From the NCBI RefSeq assembly GCF_937996225.1, contig NZ_CALKTC010000040.1, positions 1 through 16,058 on the forward strand: 16,058 nt of DNA, read 5' to 3'. Numbering within the stretch: position 1 is the stretch's first letter; each line of letters opens with the position of its first letter. This stretch comes from an uncultured Campylobacter sp. Its GTDB lineage: Bacteria; Campylobacterota; Campylobacteria; Campylobacterales; Campylobacteraceae. Position numbers and translations under genes: made by a program. Below are positions 1-7,560 of this stretch, piece by piece. Below the pieces are notes generated by a model. That model was not told the origin of the DNA, ran no database searches, and saw only the letters and a program-made list of their open reading frames with translations.

Positions 1-1
1 A

Positions 2-871
2 CTGATCTTTATCTTTTTGCGAATGATGAAGCCGGGGCTTCACTTGGGTGGCGCATTTAAGCTCGTTTACGTCGTAAATATTATCGCCTTCATCGCGCAT
101 ACTGCAGGTCTTGCGCTGCGCGGCTACGTCTCGGGGCACGCGCCGTGGAGTAACTCCTACGAATCGCTCATCTACATCGCGTGGGCGCTGTCGCTAAGCG
201 GAATATTTTTCTCGAGAAAATCCGCTATTTCGCTAGCGCTAACGTCGATAATGGCGGGCATTACGCTGATGGTCGCGCATCTTAGTGACATCGATCCACA
301 AATCACCAATCTCCAGCCGGTTCTAAAATCGCACTGGCTTACGATCCACGTTTCGGTAATCACCGCGAGCTACGGATTTTTGGGGCTTTGCATGCTGCTT
401 GGAATTTTCACCCTCGTGATGTTTCTGTTCGATAAGAAAAATCCAGAGATCGCTCGTAACATCACGGAGGCGACGCACATCAACGAAATGTCGATGATCC
501 TAGGGCTTTGCTTGCTGACGGTGGGCAACTTCCTAGGCGGCGTGTGGGCGAACGAAAGCTGGGGGCGCTACTGGGGCTGGGATCCGAAGGAGACCTGGGC
601 GCTCATTACGATTTTCATCTACGCGGTGGTCGTGCATTTTAGGTTTATGCACAAGCTCAACAATCAATTCGCCTTTGCCGTAGCCTCGATGTTTGCGTAT
701 TTTAGCGTCATAATGACCTATTTTGGTGTAAATTTCTACCTAAGCGGCATGCACTCATACGCTAGTGGCGAGCGCATTCCAGTGCCCGGCTGGGCGTATG
801 TGATGGTCGCTTCGATGGTGGTTCTTGCGATCGCGGCGTATTTCCGCTCGGGCAAATCGGCTAGACTTTAG
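2..871 (+). CDS. ccsBA: CcsBA-type cytochrome c haem lyase, C-terminal part (5' end outside window)
   Basis: This is the CcsA-like half of a system II cytochrome c synthase, which exports haem and attaches it to CxxCH motifs in the periplasm. The frame is open to the left edge, so the TTG at 17 is probably not the start; fused CcsBA proteins run to about 900 residues or more. Counting from that TTG, the WWD haem-handling motif lies near residues 177-194 (WANESWGRYWGWDPKETW). Candidate haem ligands are H111 (in TIHVSV), H207 (in VVVHFRF) and H246 (in GMHSYA). Their spacing of 96 and 39 residues closely matches the P-His1, TM-His2 and P-His2 positions described for Helicobacter hepaticus CcsBA. 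About six hydrophobic segments are visible. Identity as a CcsA-domain protein is near certain; fusion to CcsB is inferred from the lineage and the open 5' end. The bc1 genes downstream include a cytochrome c client. Confidence 0.93.
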   Translation: MIFIFLRMMKPGLHLGGAFKLVYVVNIIAFIAHTAGLALRGYVSGHAPWSNSYESLIYIAWALSLSGIFFSRKSAISLALTSIMAGITLMVAHLSDIDPQITNLQPVLKSHWLTIHVSVITASYGFLGLCMLLGIFTLVMFLFDKKNPEIARNITEATHINEMSMILGLCLLTVGNFLGGVWANESWGRYWGWDPKETWALITIFIYAVVVHFRFMHKLNNQFAFAVASMFAYFSVIMTYFGVNFYLSGMHSYASGERIPVPGWAYVMVASMVVLAIAAYFRSGKSARL

Positions 872-878
872 ATAGGTG

Positions 879-917
879 GGGCCCAAATTTCAGAATAATA
901 ATTTTGAAATTTCGCCC
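879..917 (+). terminator. Hairpin downstream of the haem lyase gene
   Basis: An inverted repeat starts 7 bases after the stop codon. The inner arms are AAATTTCA (885-892) and TGAAATTT (905-912), and the outer arms are GGGC (879-882) and GCCC (914-917), with a small internal loop between them. No T-run follows, so it may be a weak terminator or a 3' end stabiliser rather than a textbook rho-independent terminator. Confidence 0.4.
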
Positions 918-1500
918 GGATTTCGCAGCTTGCCGAGGCTTTATGGATTTATGAAATTTATCTTTAAATTTTGGCTGGGCTTTGAAATCCCGCAGAATTT
1001 TATAGAATTTTATGGCTCACGATTGCGCTAAATTTTAAAATTTTGCATCGCGACAGGACTTTGATGCTTAAAATTTTTAAGGCGTCGTAAAATTCTAATG
1101 ATTTGGAATTTGCACCGCTATGGGGTTTTTAATGTTTTAAATTTTACTTCTAGCGGAATTTTTTCATACGACGGAAGTGCGACGAATTCTAGAATTTTAA
1201 AATTTCAGCTAGCGCGCTAGTGCAAAATTCGCCCCGCCGCTGCCATAGCCGAGCAGTGAAATTTTAAAATTTGATTTTATAAATTCTATGCTCATTTTTA
1301 AATTTAAAATTTAAAATCTCGCGCTTTATGAAATTTTATTTATGATGTCGAAATTTTAAAATTTTGCACGCCATTGTAGCAGCAACTTTTGCGCGATAAA
1401 ATTTTAAAATTTTAAATTCCGCGCCATGATAGAATATGATAGAATTTGAAAATTTATAAAATTTTAAACTGCGAAAACGCCTCGCTAGGCATTAAAATTA
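918..1500. repeat. Gene-free stretch with clustered AAATTTTAAAATTT palindromes
   Basis: No frame in this stretch reads like a protein. It is instead filled with copies of the perfect palindrome AAATTTTAAAATTT and close variants, for example at 1030-1044, 1193-1205, 1259-1272, 1351-1365 and 1398-1413, mixed with fragments such as AGAATTTTA. By hand count the whole spacer 872-1618 carries about 32 RAATTY hexamers, whereas the 1.26 kb cytochrome b gene has about six. The same palindrome recurs at 7337-7530 and inside several genes, so it is a dispersed family and not a single tandem array. Confidence 0.8.
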
Positions 1501-1511
1501 TCTTAAAATAT

Positions 1512-1539
1512 AATTTAGCTTGCAAGGTTAAGCTAAATT
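1512..1539. promoter_or_regulatory. Perfect 10-bp inverted repeat upstream of qcrA
   Basis: AATTTAGCTT at 1512-1521 pairs exactly with AAGCTAAATT at 1530-1539 across an 8-base loop. It sits about 80 bases upstream of the Rieske start, overlaps one TATAAT-like hexamer (1509-1514) and lies just before another (1546-1551). It could be an operator for a dimeric regulator or an RNA hairpin; the sequence does not decide between them. Confidence 0.45.
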
Positions 1540-1545
1540 TCTGCT

Positions 1546-1582
1546 TATAATCATATTGATTTAATCTTTATTTGGCTAAAAT
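1546..1582 (+). promoter_or_regulatory. Candidate promoter(s) of the qcrABC operon
   Basis: A consensus TATAAT lies at 1546-1551 and is preceded by TGCT, close to an extended -10. A second candidate, TAAAAT at 1577-1582, is preceded by short T-runs and would give a leader of about 30 bases. Campylobacter housekeeping promoters often lack a -35 box, so either could be used. The only evidence is motif match and position before an operon start. Confidence 0.45.
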
Positions 1583-1618
1583 TGACGCTTATCAATTTCT
1601 TAATTTGAAAGGATAAAG

Positions 1619-2125
1619 ATGTCTGATCTAAAACAGGATAGACGAGGCTTTATCGGGCTTACTTTCGGCGCAGTTGCCGCTGTGGGTGGCGTTTTCGCAC
1701 TCGTGGGGATGAAGAAATCGTGGGATCCATTACCTAGCGTGCGCGCCGCCGGCGTCACTACAGTAGATTTAAGTCCGATCAAAGAGGGCGAGCTTTATCA
1801 AACGCAGTGGCGCAAAAAGCCGATTTTCGTGCTTAAAAAGACCGCCGATATGCCTAAAAACGATGCCCGCGATGTCGTCGTAGGGGATGCTAGATATACG
1901 CTTTGCATCGGGCTTTGTACGCATTTAGGCTGTATTCCTAGCTACAAGCCATCGACGCAACAATTCATCTGTGCATGTCATGGTGGGATTTTCGATGCTA
2001 ACGGCGTAAACGTGTTCGGTCCGCCGCCGCGTCCTATGGATATACCGCCCTTTAAAATCGACGGAACGAAACTCGTTTTAGGCGAAGAGGGCCCCGAATA
2101 CCAAGCCCTAAAGCAGAAAGCATAG
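1619..2125 (+). CDS. qcrA: Ubiquinol-cytochrome c reductase, Rieske iron-sulfur subunit
   Basis: This is the 2Fe-2S subunit of the cytochrome bc1 complex, which takes an electron from quinol at the Qo site and passes it to cytochrome c. The 168-residue protein starts with a twin-arginine signal-anchor (DRRGFIG at 7-13, followed by a hydrophobic stretch to about residue 30), as expected for a folded cofactor protein exported by Tat. The cluster-binding boxes are CTHLGC (100-105) and CACHGG (118-123). By family rule C100, H102, C118 and H121 bind the cluster, and C105 and C120 form the disulfide. A conserved FGPPPRP segment follows at 133-139. The start ATG is supported by AAAGGA about five bases upstream. 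It is the first gene of qcrABC, with 9 bases to qcrB. Confidence 0.97.
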   Translation: MSDLKQDRRGFIGLTFGAVAAVGGVFALVGMKKSWDPLPSVRAAGVTTVDLSPIKEGELYQTQWRKKPIFVLKKTADMPKNDARDVVVGDARYTLCIGLCTHLGCIPSYKPSTQQFICACHGGIFDANGVNVFGPPPRPMDIPPFKIDGTKLVLGEEGPEYQALKQKA

Positions 2126-2134
2126 GAGGCGCAG

Positions 2135-3394
2135 ATGGCACATATAAGAAAAGCTACGGGAGTTTGGGATTGGTTCGACCAAAGGCTTGCCGTAACGAAA
2201 TTTTTCAAGGTGATGGTAAGCGAGTATTGGATTCCTAAAAATATCAGCTTCCTTTGGGCGATGGGCGTTATTTTGATGACGCTATTTATAGTTTTGTTCG
2301 TTAGTGGACTAATGCTCGTGATGTATTATAAGCCGGATGTAAATTTAGCATTTGATAGCGTAAATTTCACGATTATGAAGGAGGTCGAATACGGCTGGCT
2401 ATGGCGACATATCCACGCAGTATCGGCATCGGTTGTATTTTTGATCTTATACATTCATACTTTAGTAGCTATATATTACCGCTCGTATAAGCAAGGACGA
2501 GAGATGATTTGGGTAAGCGGAATGCTGCTTTTCATCATCTTTTCGGCGGAGGCTTTTAGCGGCTATATGCTTCCGTGGGGGCAGATGAGCTACTGGGCAG
2601 CGATGGTTATTACGAATTTATTCGGTGGAATTCCCGTAGTTGGCGATGCAATAGTCGAATGGATTCGCGGCGATTACGCTGTTAGTGATCCGACGCTGAC
2701 GCGATTTTTTATGCTTCACGTCTGTTTACTACCTCTCGTGGTGGTTGCGGTGCTGGCGGTGCATTTTTATTCGCTTAGATTTCCGCATGTAAATAACCTA
2801 GACGGTGAGGAGATTGACTTTGAGCTCGAGGGTGAGAAGTATCTGCAGGGCAAAACTAGCGAAAGCAAGGTAATTCCGTTTTGGCCGGGCTTTTTGGCGA
2901 AGGATTTTTTCTACGTCAGTATCTTTATGATATTTTTCTTTTATCTGGTCGGCTTTCACTTCGATTTTGCGATGGATCCGATAAATTTCGAGCCGGCAAA
3001 CAGCCTCAAAACCCCGACGCATATCTATCCGGAGTGGTACTTCCTTTGGGAGTATGAAATTTTGCGTGGATTTTACTTTGATGTAGGACCGCTTAAAGCT
3101 GCCGACATCGGGCTTATCGCCTTTGCATTTGCCGGAGTTTCGCTATTTTTTATCCCGTTATTTGACCGCAGCAGCGTAGTAGCGCCTGCGCACAAAAACA
3201 AAGCGTTTTTCATTTGGTTTTGGATTTTAGTAATCGACATGATCCTGCTTAGCCTTTTCGGCAAGCTCCCTGCAGACGGCGCGGAGCTCGGTATCGAAAA
3301 CAAATACTGGGGCTTTGCTTTATCAATCATCTATATCGGATTGCTCGTCGTAGTGCTTCCGTTAATTACAATCGCAGAAAGAAAGAGGGTCTAG
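2135..3394 (+). CDS. qcrB: Ubiquinol-cytochrome c reductase, cytochrome b subunit
   Basis: This is the membrane core of the bc1 complex, carrying the two b haems and the quinol oxidation and reduction sites. The 419-residue protein has the N-terminal four-helix domain and the C-terminal domain in one chain. Haem-ligand pairs are H94/H108 in helix B and H195/H210 in helix D. The 15-residue step in helix D resembles the b6-type spacing rather than the 14 of mitochondrial cytochrome b. The Qo-site PEWY motif is intact at 299-302, and the helix cd region GQMSYW lies at about 149-154. The start is fixed by AGGAGG (2124-2129), which overlaps the qcrA stop codon. It is 2 bases from qcrC, so the three genes are translated as one unit. 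Confidence 0.97.
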   Translation: MAHIRKATGVWDWFDQRLAVTKFFKVMVSEYWIPKNISFLWAMGVILMTLFIVLFVSGLMLVMYYKPDVNLAFDSVNFTIMKEVEYGWLWRHIHAVSASVVFLILYIHTLVAIYYRSYKQGREMIWVSGMLLFIIFSAEAFSGYMLPWGQMSYWAAMVITNLFGGIPVVGDAIVEWIRGDYAVSDPTLTRFFMLHVCLLPLVVVAVLAVHFYSLRFPHVNNLDGEEIDFELEGEKYLQGKTSESKVIPFWPGFLAKDFFYVSIFMIFFFYLVGFHFDFAMDPINFEPANSLKTPTHIYPEWYFLWEYEILRGFYFDVGPLKAADIGLIAFAFAGVSLFFIPLFDRSSVVAPAHKNKAFFIWFWILVIDMILLSLFGKLPADGAELGIENKYWGFALSIIYIGLLVVVLPLITIAERKRV

Positions 3395-3396
3395 CC

Positions 3397-4500
3397 ATGA
3401 AAGAGATAAGAACCCTAATCTTGGTGCTTTTTTGTGTGGGAATTTTATACTGGTTTATCGAGCCTTATGCTCATACTAAGCTCAGTCCGCACACCGATCC
3501 GGTAAATTACGATTTTGCAGCAGGCGATACGGCTTTAGCCGCGCATAACGTAGCCGCAGCTGAAAGCGCTTTGGCCGCAGCTGAAAAAGGCGGGGATGAG
3601 ACGATGATAAAAAATTCTAAAAAAGCCCTAGCCAGCGCGAAAGAGCAACAAGACAAAACGGTGCTTTTTTGGGATGAGATAAATAAAATCGATCTTAGCA
3701 AAGGCGATGCCGTGCGCGGCGCCGAGACCTTTACAAATGCAGGCTGCACCGCATGTCATGGAGTAAAAAGTGCAAATATCCCCGCTCCTATGGACGCAGC
3801 AAGCGCTAGTGCCGCATACGGCGTCAATCCTCCGGATCTTAGTAGCGCAGGCTATCTATATACCGATAAATTCTTAGCTGCACTCATCAAAGATCCGATC
3901 ATGGCTCTTAAGCTAGATCAGAAATTTGGTGACGAAAAGCCTTTTCCGATGCCCGGGTTTTTCGGTGCGGGCGGTGATCTAAATCAAGAGATCGCCGATA
4001 TCGTAGCCTATCTAAAGTCGCTCGCTCCTAGCGAGGATAAACTAATCGCCTCTGAGGCTGCTGCTAGCGGCATCAAACAAGGCACCGAACTAGACGAAGC
4101 GCAGAAAAAATTCCTTTTAAGCAAGGCAGTTTTTGAGGATGCTTGTCTAAGATGCCACGATGTCAAATACGATAAGCTCTTTGCATCCAGCGACAAGGCT
4201 AGCTTGGCTGCGTATATGGGCTCGACGCCTCCTGATCTTTCGATGATGATCCGTTCCAAGGGCGCCAACTATCTACACGAGTTTATCAACGATACGCAAA
4301 AGAAGCTTCCAGGCACTTCGATGCCGCGCGTAGGCTTGAACGAAAACGCTGAAGCCAAGGTCGTGGAATATCTAGCTGACGTAGGCGATAGCAAAAAAGC
4401 CGAGCGTGAAGCTACGACCATAAATATTATGATATATTTCTTGATCCTTTCTGTTTTTGCAGGTCTTTGGAAAAGCAAAATTTGGTCGAAACTTCACTAA
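3397..4500 (+). CDS. qcrC: Di-haem cytochrome c subunit of the bc1 complex
   Basis: This subunit accepts electrons from the Rieske protein and hands them to periplasmic cytochrome c. The 367-residue protein has two CxxCH haem c sites, CTACH (117-121) and CLRCH (250-254). Likely sixth-ligand methionines are in PMPGFF (M185) and SMPRVG (M309). This two-domain di-haem form replaces the classical cytochrome c1 in Campylobacterota. An N-terminal hydrophobic segment (about 5-20) and a C-terminal one (about 343-358) anchor it. Residues 44-88 form an alanine- and lysine-rich stretch, probably helical or coiled-coil, between the first anchor and the first haem domain. AGAGGG (3384-3389) within the end of qcrB serves as its ribosome-binding site. 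Haem attachment would need a CcsBA-type synthase such as the one upstream. Confidence 0.95.
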   Translation: MKEIRTLILVLFCVGILYWFIEPYAHTKLSPHTDPVNYDFAAGDTALAAHNVAAAESALAAAEKGGDETMIKNSKKALASAKEQQDKTVLFWDEINKIDLSKGDAVRGAETFTNAGCTACHGVKSANIPAPMDAASASAAYGVNPPDLSSAGYLYTDKFLAALIKDPIMALKLDQKFGDEKPFPMPGFFGAGGDLNQEIADIVAYLKSLAPSEDKLIASEAAASGIKQGTELDEAQKKFLLSKAVFEDACLRCHDVKYDKLFASSDKASLAAYMGSTPPDLSMMIRSKGANYLHEFINDTQKKLPGTSMPRVGLNENAEAKVVEYLADVGDSKKAEREATTINIMIYFLILSVFAGLWKSKIWSKLH

Positions 4501-4507
4501 AATTTTA

Positions 4508-4536
4508 GCAGTCGGAGTAAAATCCGACTGCCGTTT
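4508..4536 (+). terminator. Terminator hairpin after qcrABC
   Basis: GCAGTCGGA (4508-4516) and TCCGACTGC (4523-4531) form a perfect 9-bp stem with a 6-base loop, starting 8 bases after the qcrC stop. A short T-run (4534-4536) follows after two bases. The position and GC-rich stem fit a rho-independent terminator, although the U-tract is short. Confidence 0.75.
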
Positions 4537-4631
4537 AAAATTCCGCCATATCCTAAATTCTATTAAATTCCATCTATCAAAAAGCTCTTGCAATTGAGAA
4601 TTTAGCCGCTTTCGTGCTTTATGATAACCGC

Positions 4632-4668
4632 TTTTTTTATTACTTTTTAAGATTTTTCTACATATAAT
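4632..4668 (+). promoter_or_regulatory. Sigma70-type promoter with phased T-tracts upstream of the iron permease gene
   Basis: A perfect TATAAT at 4663-4668 is preceded by T-runs at 4632-4638, 4644-4648 and 4653-4657, spaced about 9-11 bases apart. Periodic T-stretches in place of a -35 box are the known signature of Campylobacter jejuni housekeeping promoters. Transcription would start near 4675, giving a leader of about 45 bases. The iron-uptake genes of C. jejuni are Fur-controlled, but I see only a fragment of a Fur-like half site (TGATAA at 4622-4627) and no full box. Confidence 0.7.
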
Positions 4669-4719
4669 TGCCGCTCGATTTTGAAATTTAATGTATGAAT
4701 TCAACTCAAGAAGGTTCAG

Positions 4720-6651
4720 ATGAAATTTTTTAAATTTGCGGTTTTAGCTCTAATTTTTCCGCTTGCTATGCTTTTTGCGGATACGGATTATCGTGCGGAA
4801 GCAGCGACGATAAAAGAAAAATTTGCTCAAGCGATCAAGCTTTATGTCGATGGTAATAATTCTGAAGCTAGAAAGATAACTCAAGAGGCGTATTTTGGGC
4901 ATTTTGAAAATCTAGAAGCTGGTATCCGCATAAATTTGGGACAGAAAAAATCCTACGATATGGAGAAGCAATTCGGCGATATCCGTAAAGCGATCAAAGC
5001 AGAAAAGCCTCTAAACGAGATCCAAGCGATGATAGATAATCTAAATCGCGAGATTGATGAGGTTCTGCCTGTGATCGAATCTGGTCATCGTCTCGTAGCC
5101 GAGCATCAAGACGGAGGCGACGGCAGCACTTCTACGCCAACTTCAGGCGGAAATTCCGCAGCATCCGGTACAACTTCGCCTTGGATGAGCGTCTATACGG
5201 AATTTAAAACTGAGCTGGATAACGCTAAAGCTGCGTTTGATAAAAAAGACACTGCTGCGCTAAAAGCTGCGCTAAATCGCGCTAAATTTGATATCTACCG
5301 CAACGAACGTCTAGAGGAGGCAGTGCGAAAATATGTCTCATCTCAGACCGATCAATCAATCCAGCAAATTATAGGAAATCTCTTGCGCGAGGACGCCGAT
5401 ACGGATAAATCAAAATTTGACGAAGCGATAAACGCTCTAGATAATCTAGCATTAAAAGCCGTAAATGATTTGCCGCAAGAAAGCTACTCCATAGCGCCAC
5501 AGACTGCGTTAGCTCAAAGCGATACTAGCGAGGATGAGGGCAAGGATTTTACGCCGATTGTGCAAAATATCAAAGACAAAATGACTAAGGTTTTGCAGCT
5601 TTACGAGAGCGGCAAGGTTGATGATGCGATCGACGAGAGCGGCAATATCTACTTTGATGAATATGAAGAGAGCGGCATGGAGAATATCGTCGGTGCTAAA
5701 AATACTCAGCTTAAGCTAGACACCGAAGCAAGTTTTAATAAAATTTCAGCTCTTATGCGCGCGGGCGCTTCCAAAGAGCAGATCGTAGCGGCGCAAAATA
5801 AGCTATTTGATCAGCTTACCCAAAGCCTAGAGCTAACGAAGAAATCAAGCAACTGGGATCTATTTTTATACGCATTTATCATCATCTTGCGTGAAGGATT
5901 TGAAGCGCTCATTATCGTAGCCGCAGTCATCGCTCTACTTATAAAATCCGGCAACTCAAAGCACCTAAATATCGTTTATAGCGCTCTTGGCGTCGCAGTT
6001 GTGCTAAGTATCGCTACGGCTTACGGGCTGAATTATATCTTCGGTAGCGAAAATGCAGGACAAACGCGCGAAGTGATGGAGGGCGCGGTGATGTTAATCG
6101 CCGTAGTTCTACTATTTTACGTGGGCTTTTGGCTTCTTTCAAATGCAAGCTCCAAAAAGTGGAGCGCCTATATCCAAGGTCAAATTTCAAACAGCCTAAG
6201 CTCTGGCGATAGCAAGATGCTTTGGTGGACGGTATTTTTAGCGGTTTATCGCGAGGGCGCAGAGACGGTGCTATTTTATCTGGCACTACTTTTCGATGCT
6301 AAAAGTCCAGCAGCTACCAGCATGGTAGCAGCAGGCTTTGTAGCTGGTCTGGCGGCTCTTATCATAGTTTATATCGTCATCAAAAAATTCTCGCTTAAAA
6401 TTGCTATCAAGCCATTTTTTATCGCTACATCGGTCATCATATTTTATATGTCCGTCGTATTCGTGGGCAAGGGCGTGATGGAGCTAGTCGAGGGCAAGGT
6501 ATTCGTGCCTACGGTAATAGACGGGCTTCCAACTATTACGTGGATAGGATTTTATCCTTACGTCCAGAGCCTCGTGCCGCAAGCGGTGATGATCGTACTT
6601 TTGATCGTAGGAATTTTGATCTTAAAAAATAAGCAAAAAAACAAATCTTAA
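4720..6651 (+). CDS. Ftr1-family iron permease with large periplasmic N-terminal domain
   Basis: This is an inner-membrane iron permease of the Ftr1/EfeU family, the homologue expected beside P19 in Campylobacter. The 643-residue protein has a signal peptide (about 1-20), a soluble periplasmic part to about 375, then seven or so membrane helices. The two RExxE iron-binding motifs are REGFE (391-395) and REGAE (511-515), each inside a helix. The soluble part contains three related helical units, around 30-120, 158-250 and 280-372, so it may act as an iron-collecting domain. Between the first two is a Gly/Ser/Thr-rich linker (131-154). AAGAAGG (4708-4714) sets the start. The gene leads the cluster and is followed by p19 after 14 bases. 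Iron transport is inferred from the family. Confidence 0.93.
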   Translation: MKFFKFAVLALIFPLAMLFADTDYRAEAATIKEKFAQAIKLYVDGNNSEARKITQEAYFGHFENLEAGIRINLGQKKSYDMEKQFGDIRKAIKAEKPLNEIQAMIDNLNREIDEVLPVIESGHRLVAEHQDGGDGSTSTPTSGGNSAASGTTSPWMSVYTEFKTELDNAKAAFDKKDTAALKAALNRAKFDIYRNERLEEAVRKYVSSQTDQSIQQIIGNLLREDADTDKSKFDEAINALDNLALKAVNDLPQESYSIAPQTALAQSDTSEDEGKDFTPIVQNIKDKMTKVLQLYESGKVDDAIDESGNIYFDEYEESGMENIVGAKNTQLKLDTEASFNKISALMRAGASKEQIVAAQNKLFDQLTQSLELTKKSSNWDLFLYAFIIILREGFEALIIVAAVIALLIKSGNSKHLNIVYSALGVAVVLSIATAYGLNYIFGSENAGQTREVMEGAVMLIAVVLLFYVGFWLLSNASSKKWSAYIQGQISNSLSSGDSKMLWWTVFLAVYREGAETVLFYLALLFDAKSPAATSMVAAGFVAGLAALIIVYIVIKKFSLKIAIKPFFIATSVIIFYMSVVFVGKGVMELVEGKVFVPTVIDGLPTITWIGFYPYVQSLVPQAVMIVLLIVGILILKNKQKNKS

Positions 6652-6665
6652 TAAGGAGAGAAAAG

Positions 6666-7187
6666 ATGAAAAAGATTTTTTCAGGTATGTTGGCGCTAAG
6701 CCTAGCCTCTGTTATAGCAATGGCGGGAGAGCATCCGATCGGCGAGCCGATTGAGCAAAATGGAATGGAGATCGCTGCTGTGTATCTTCAGCCTATTGAT
6801 ATGGAGCCTAAAGGCATCGATCTAGCTCCTAGCAAGGCGGACATCCACCTTGAGGCGGATATCCACGCTATCAAAGGCAACGCAAACGGATTTGGCGAGG
6901 GCGAGTGGATCCCTTACCTAAAGATCGCTTACGTGCTTAAAAACCTAGACACCGGCAAGATCCAAAAGGGAAATTTCATGCCGATGGTAGCTAGCGACGG
7001 CCCTCACTACGGCGCCAATATCAAGATGGTAAACGGTGTAGGTAACTACGAGCTAACCTACAACATCGAAAATCCAAGCGCCAACGGATTCGGTCGCCAC
7101 GCAGACAAAGCGACCGGCGTAGGCAAATGGTGGGAGCCGTTCTCGGTTAAATACACCTTCCAATACACAGGCGCTCCTAAAGAGTAA
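6666..7187 (+). CDS. p19: P19 periplasmic iron/copper-binding protein (FetP/Tpd family)
   Basis: P19 is a periplasmic dimeric metal-binding protein needed for iron acquisition in Campylobacter jejuni and thought to deliver iron to the Ftr1 permease. The 173-residue precursor has a signal peptide with a likely cleavage after AMA (residue 20). Candidate metal ligands are H61 and E63 in DIHLEADIH, M107 in MPMVAS, H114 in GPHYG and H145 in FGRHAD; this Met/His/Glu set is the family hallmark. The protein is otherwise short and rich in beta structure, as expected. AAGGAG (6653-6658) lies just ahead of the ATG. It follows the permease gene closely, so the two are co-transcribed. A strong hairpin follows the stop codon, which may raise p19 mRNA level relative to downstream genes. 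Confidence 0.95.
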   Translation: MKKIFSGMLALSLASVIAMAGEHPIGEPIEQNGMEIAAVYLQPIDMEPKGIDLAPSKADIHLEADIHAIKGNANGFGEGEWIPYLKIAYVLKNLDTGKIQKGNFMPMVASDGPHYGANIKMVNGVGNYELTYNIENPSANGFGRHADKATGVGKWWEPFSVKYTFQYTGAPKE

Positions 7188-7196
7188 ATCGTAGCA

Positions 7197-7225
7197 GGCT
7201 CCGCCGAGTCCGTTTTGGCGGAGCC
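7197..7225 (+). terminator. GC-rich hairpin after p19
   Basis: GGCTCCGCC (7197-7205) pairs perfectly with GGCGGAGCC (7217-7225) across an 11-base loop, 9 bases beyond the p19 stop. No T-run follows. It may be a partial terminator, or a 3' stabiliser that separates the highly needed binding protein from the rest of the cluster. Confidence 0.6.
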
Positions 7226-7336
7226 CTAGCGGTATTGGGTTTAGCCGCACGCTTTAAATTTAGGCGCTACGCCGCAGTCAAAGCGCATCGTTTTTGCTTT
7301 AATGCGTTTAAGCTTACGAATCTTTTTAGCTGCGGC

Positions 7337-7377
7337 AAAATTTTAAAATTTCAAGAGGCTTGAAATTTTAAAATTTT
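7337..7377. repeat. Perfect 19-bp AT-rich inverted repeat with 3-base loop
   Basis: Arms at 7337-7355 and 7359-7377 are exact reverse complements around the loop AGG. Each arm itself contains the palindrome AAATTTTAAAATTT, so the element could fold as one long hairpin or extrude as a cruciform. It lies in the 390-base gap between p19 and the DUF2318 gene. Confidence 0.85.
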
Positions 7378-7560
7378 AAATTTAGAGCGTCGCGAAGGCG
7401 AGACAAAACCAAAGCAATAGCGAGGCGAAATTTCTCTTTGCGGGCGGCTCTTGCCACTGCAAATTTTTTGCAAGCGGATTTGAAATTTTAAAATTTACAA
7501 AGCGGCGTAGGTTTTAAAATTTTAAAATTTAAGCAATTAGAGGCGATTTACGCGCATTAG
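7378..7560. repeat. Further AAATTTTAAAATTT copies in the p19 to DUF2318 spacer
   Basis: Exact or near-exact copies stand at 7483-7496 and 7512-7530. No frame in the 388-base spacer reads as a protein, and I see no clear -10 box for the next gene. The spacer as a whole holds about 12 RAATTY hexamers by hand count. Confidence 0.7.

Noticed and set aside
172..363. Antisense frame within the haem lyase gene
   Set aside because: It lies wholly inside conserved CcsA coding sequence and has no recognisable features.
4615..4640. Possible Fur box around TGATAA
   Set aside because: Only one half-site resembles the consensus; the other half is a T-run. Not enough to list as an operator.
4372..4704. 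110-codon minus-strand frame across the end of qcrC and the following spacer
   Set aside because: It runs through the qcrC terminator hairpin and the phased promoter; the translation is basic and featureless.
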